Positions 63,933 to 64,000 of a stretch of 64,000 nt of DNA are shown here, in pieces. The stretch spans positions 310,001 to 374,000 of the forward strand of contig NW_025062478.1 of the NCBI RefSeq assembly GCF_000002995.4. The letters are read 5' to 3'. Source of the stretch: Brugia malayi (Eukaryota > Nematoda > Chromadorea > Rhabditida > Onchocercidae). The notes under the pieces were generated by a model. That model saw nothing but the letters and a program-made list of their open reading frames with translations, was not told the origin of the DNA and did not search any database. How positions within the stretch are numbered: position 1 is the stretch's first letter; the number at the start of each line of letters is the position of its first letter. Both the position numbers and the translations under genes were made by a program.

Positions 63933-63979
63933 ATGTCGTTGCTGGTCTTTCTGCTGCTGATAAGAATTTCGGGCGTTTG
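63933..63979 (+). CDS. Probable first exon of a secreted or membrane protein (runs off window)
   Basis: ATG at 63933 opens a hydrophobic N-terminus MSLLVFLLLIRISGV that looks like a signal peptide, followed by donor TTTG|GTAAGG in phase 2. The remaining exons lie beyond the window, so the product cannot be named. The start is chosen because it gives the hydrophobic segment directly before a strong donor. Confidence 0.4.
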
Positions 63980-64000
63980 GTAAGGAAATAGACAAAATGA

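Overview
The window is nuclear DNA of a nematode, most likely a parasitic clade III (filarial or spirurid) worm. That placement is my inference. The base composition is very A+T-rich. Genes are split into many short exons with ...TTTTAG/TTTCAG acceptors and GTAAGT-like donors. Several start codons lie just after a splice acceptor that has no visible upstream exon, which is the layout of spliced-leader trans-splicing. The short, nematode-type STI1/HOP and a TIG-2-like BMP ligand also point to nematodes. I assembled the gene models by hand from splice signals, reading-frame continuity and protein similarity, with no transcript data. In every full model the exon lengths sum to a multiple of three.

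Left half (1-35 kb, sparse). Between 1 and 8.4 kb there is only a tentative minus-strand gene of tiny exons, a 41-bp minisatellite and GA microsatellites. At 8.4-12.2 kb (minus) lies a 634-aa protein with an acidic N-terminus, an Ala/Gln/Glu coiled coil and four W-P-P-P motifs. At 18.1-26.2 kb (minus) lies an 843-aa type I membrane protein with one cytoplasmic PDZ domain. Seven GATA motifs sit just upstream of its first exon. From 26.3 to 35 kb I see no gene, only minisatellites, a hairpin beside a 52-base A tract, and a G10 tract.

Right half (35-64 kb, dense). prx-6/PEX6 (minus, 35.0-41.6 kb) encodes a peroxisomal AAA ATPase. A tig-2-like BMP5-8 ligand (minus, 43.0-46.7 kb) lacks the interchain cysteine. 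A GC-rich unassigned minus-strand coding block lies at 47.5-48.0 kb. sti-1 (plus, 48.3-50.7 kb) is an HSP90/HSP70 co-chaperone. It converges on a 746-aa degenerate kinase-like protein (minus, 51.5-56.7 kb) that may belong to the PEAK/pragmin group. rad-51 (plus, 60.25-63.27 kb) has a consensus E2F-type site upstream. The first exon of another secreted or membrane protein begins at 63.93 kb.

The genes do not form a pathway: they cover peroxisome import, BMP signalling, chaperoning and recombination. The same-strand pair tig-2/prx-6 is 1.3 kb apart, too far for a typical nematode operon. The most notable points are the kinase-like gene with no recognisable catalytic motifs, the BMP ligand without its dimer cysteine, two GC-AG introns, the PDZ membrane protein with its GATA-rich promoter, and the unnamed WPPP protein.
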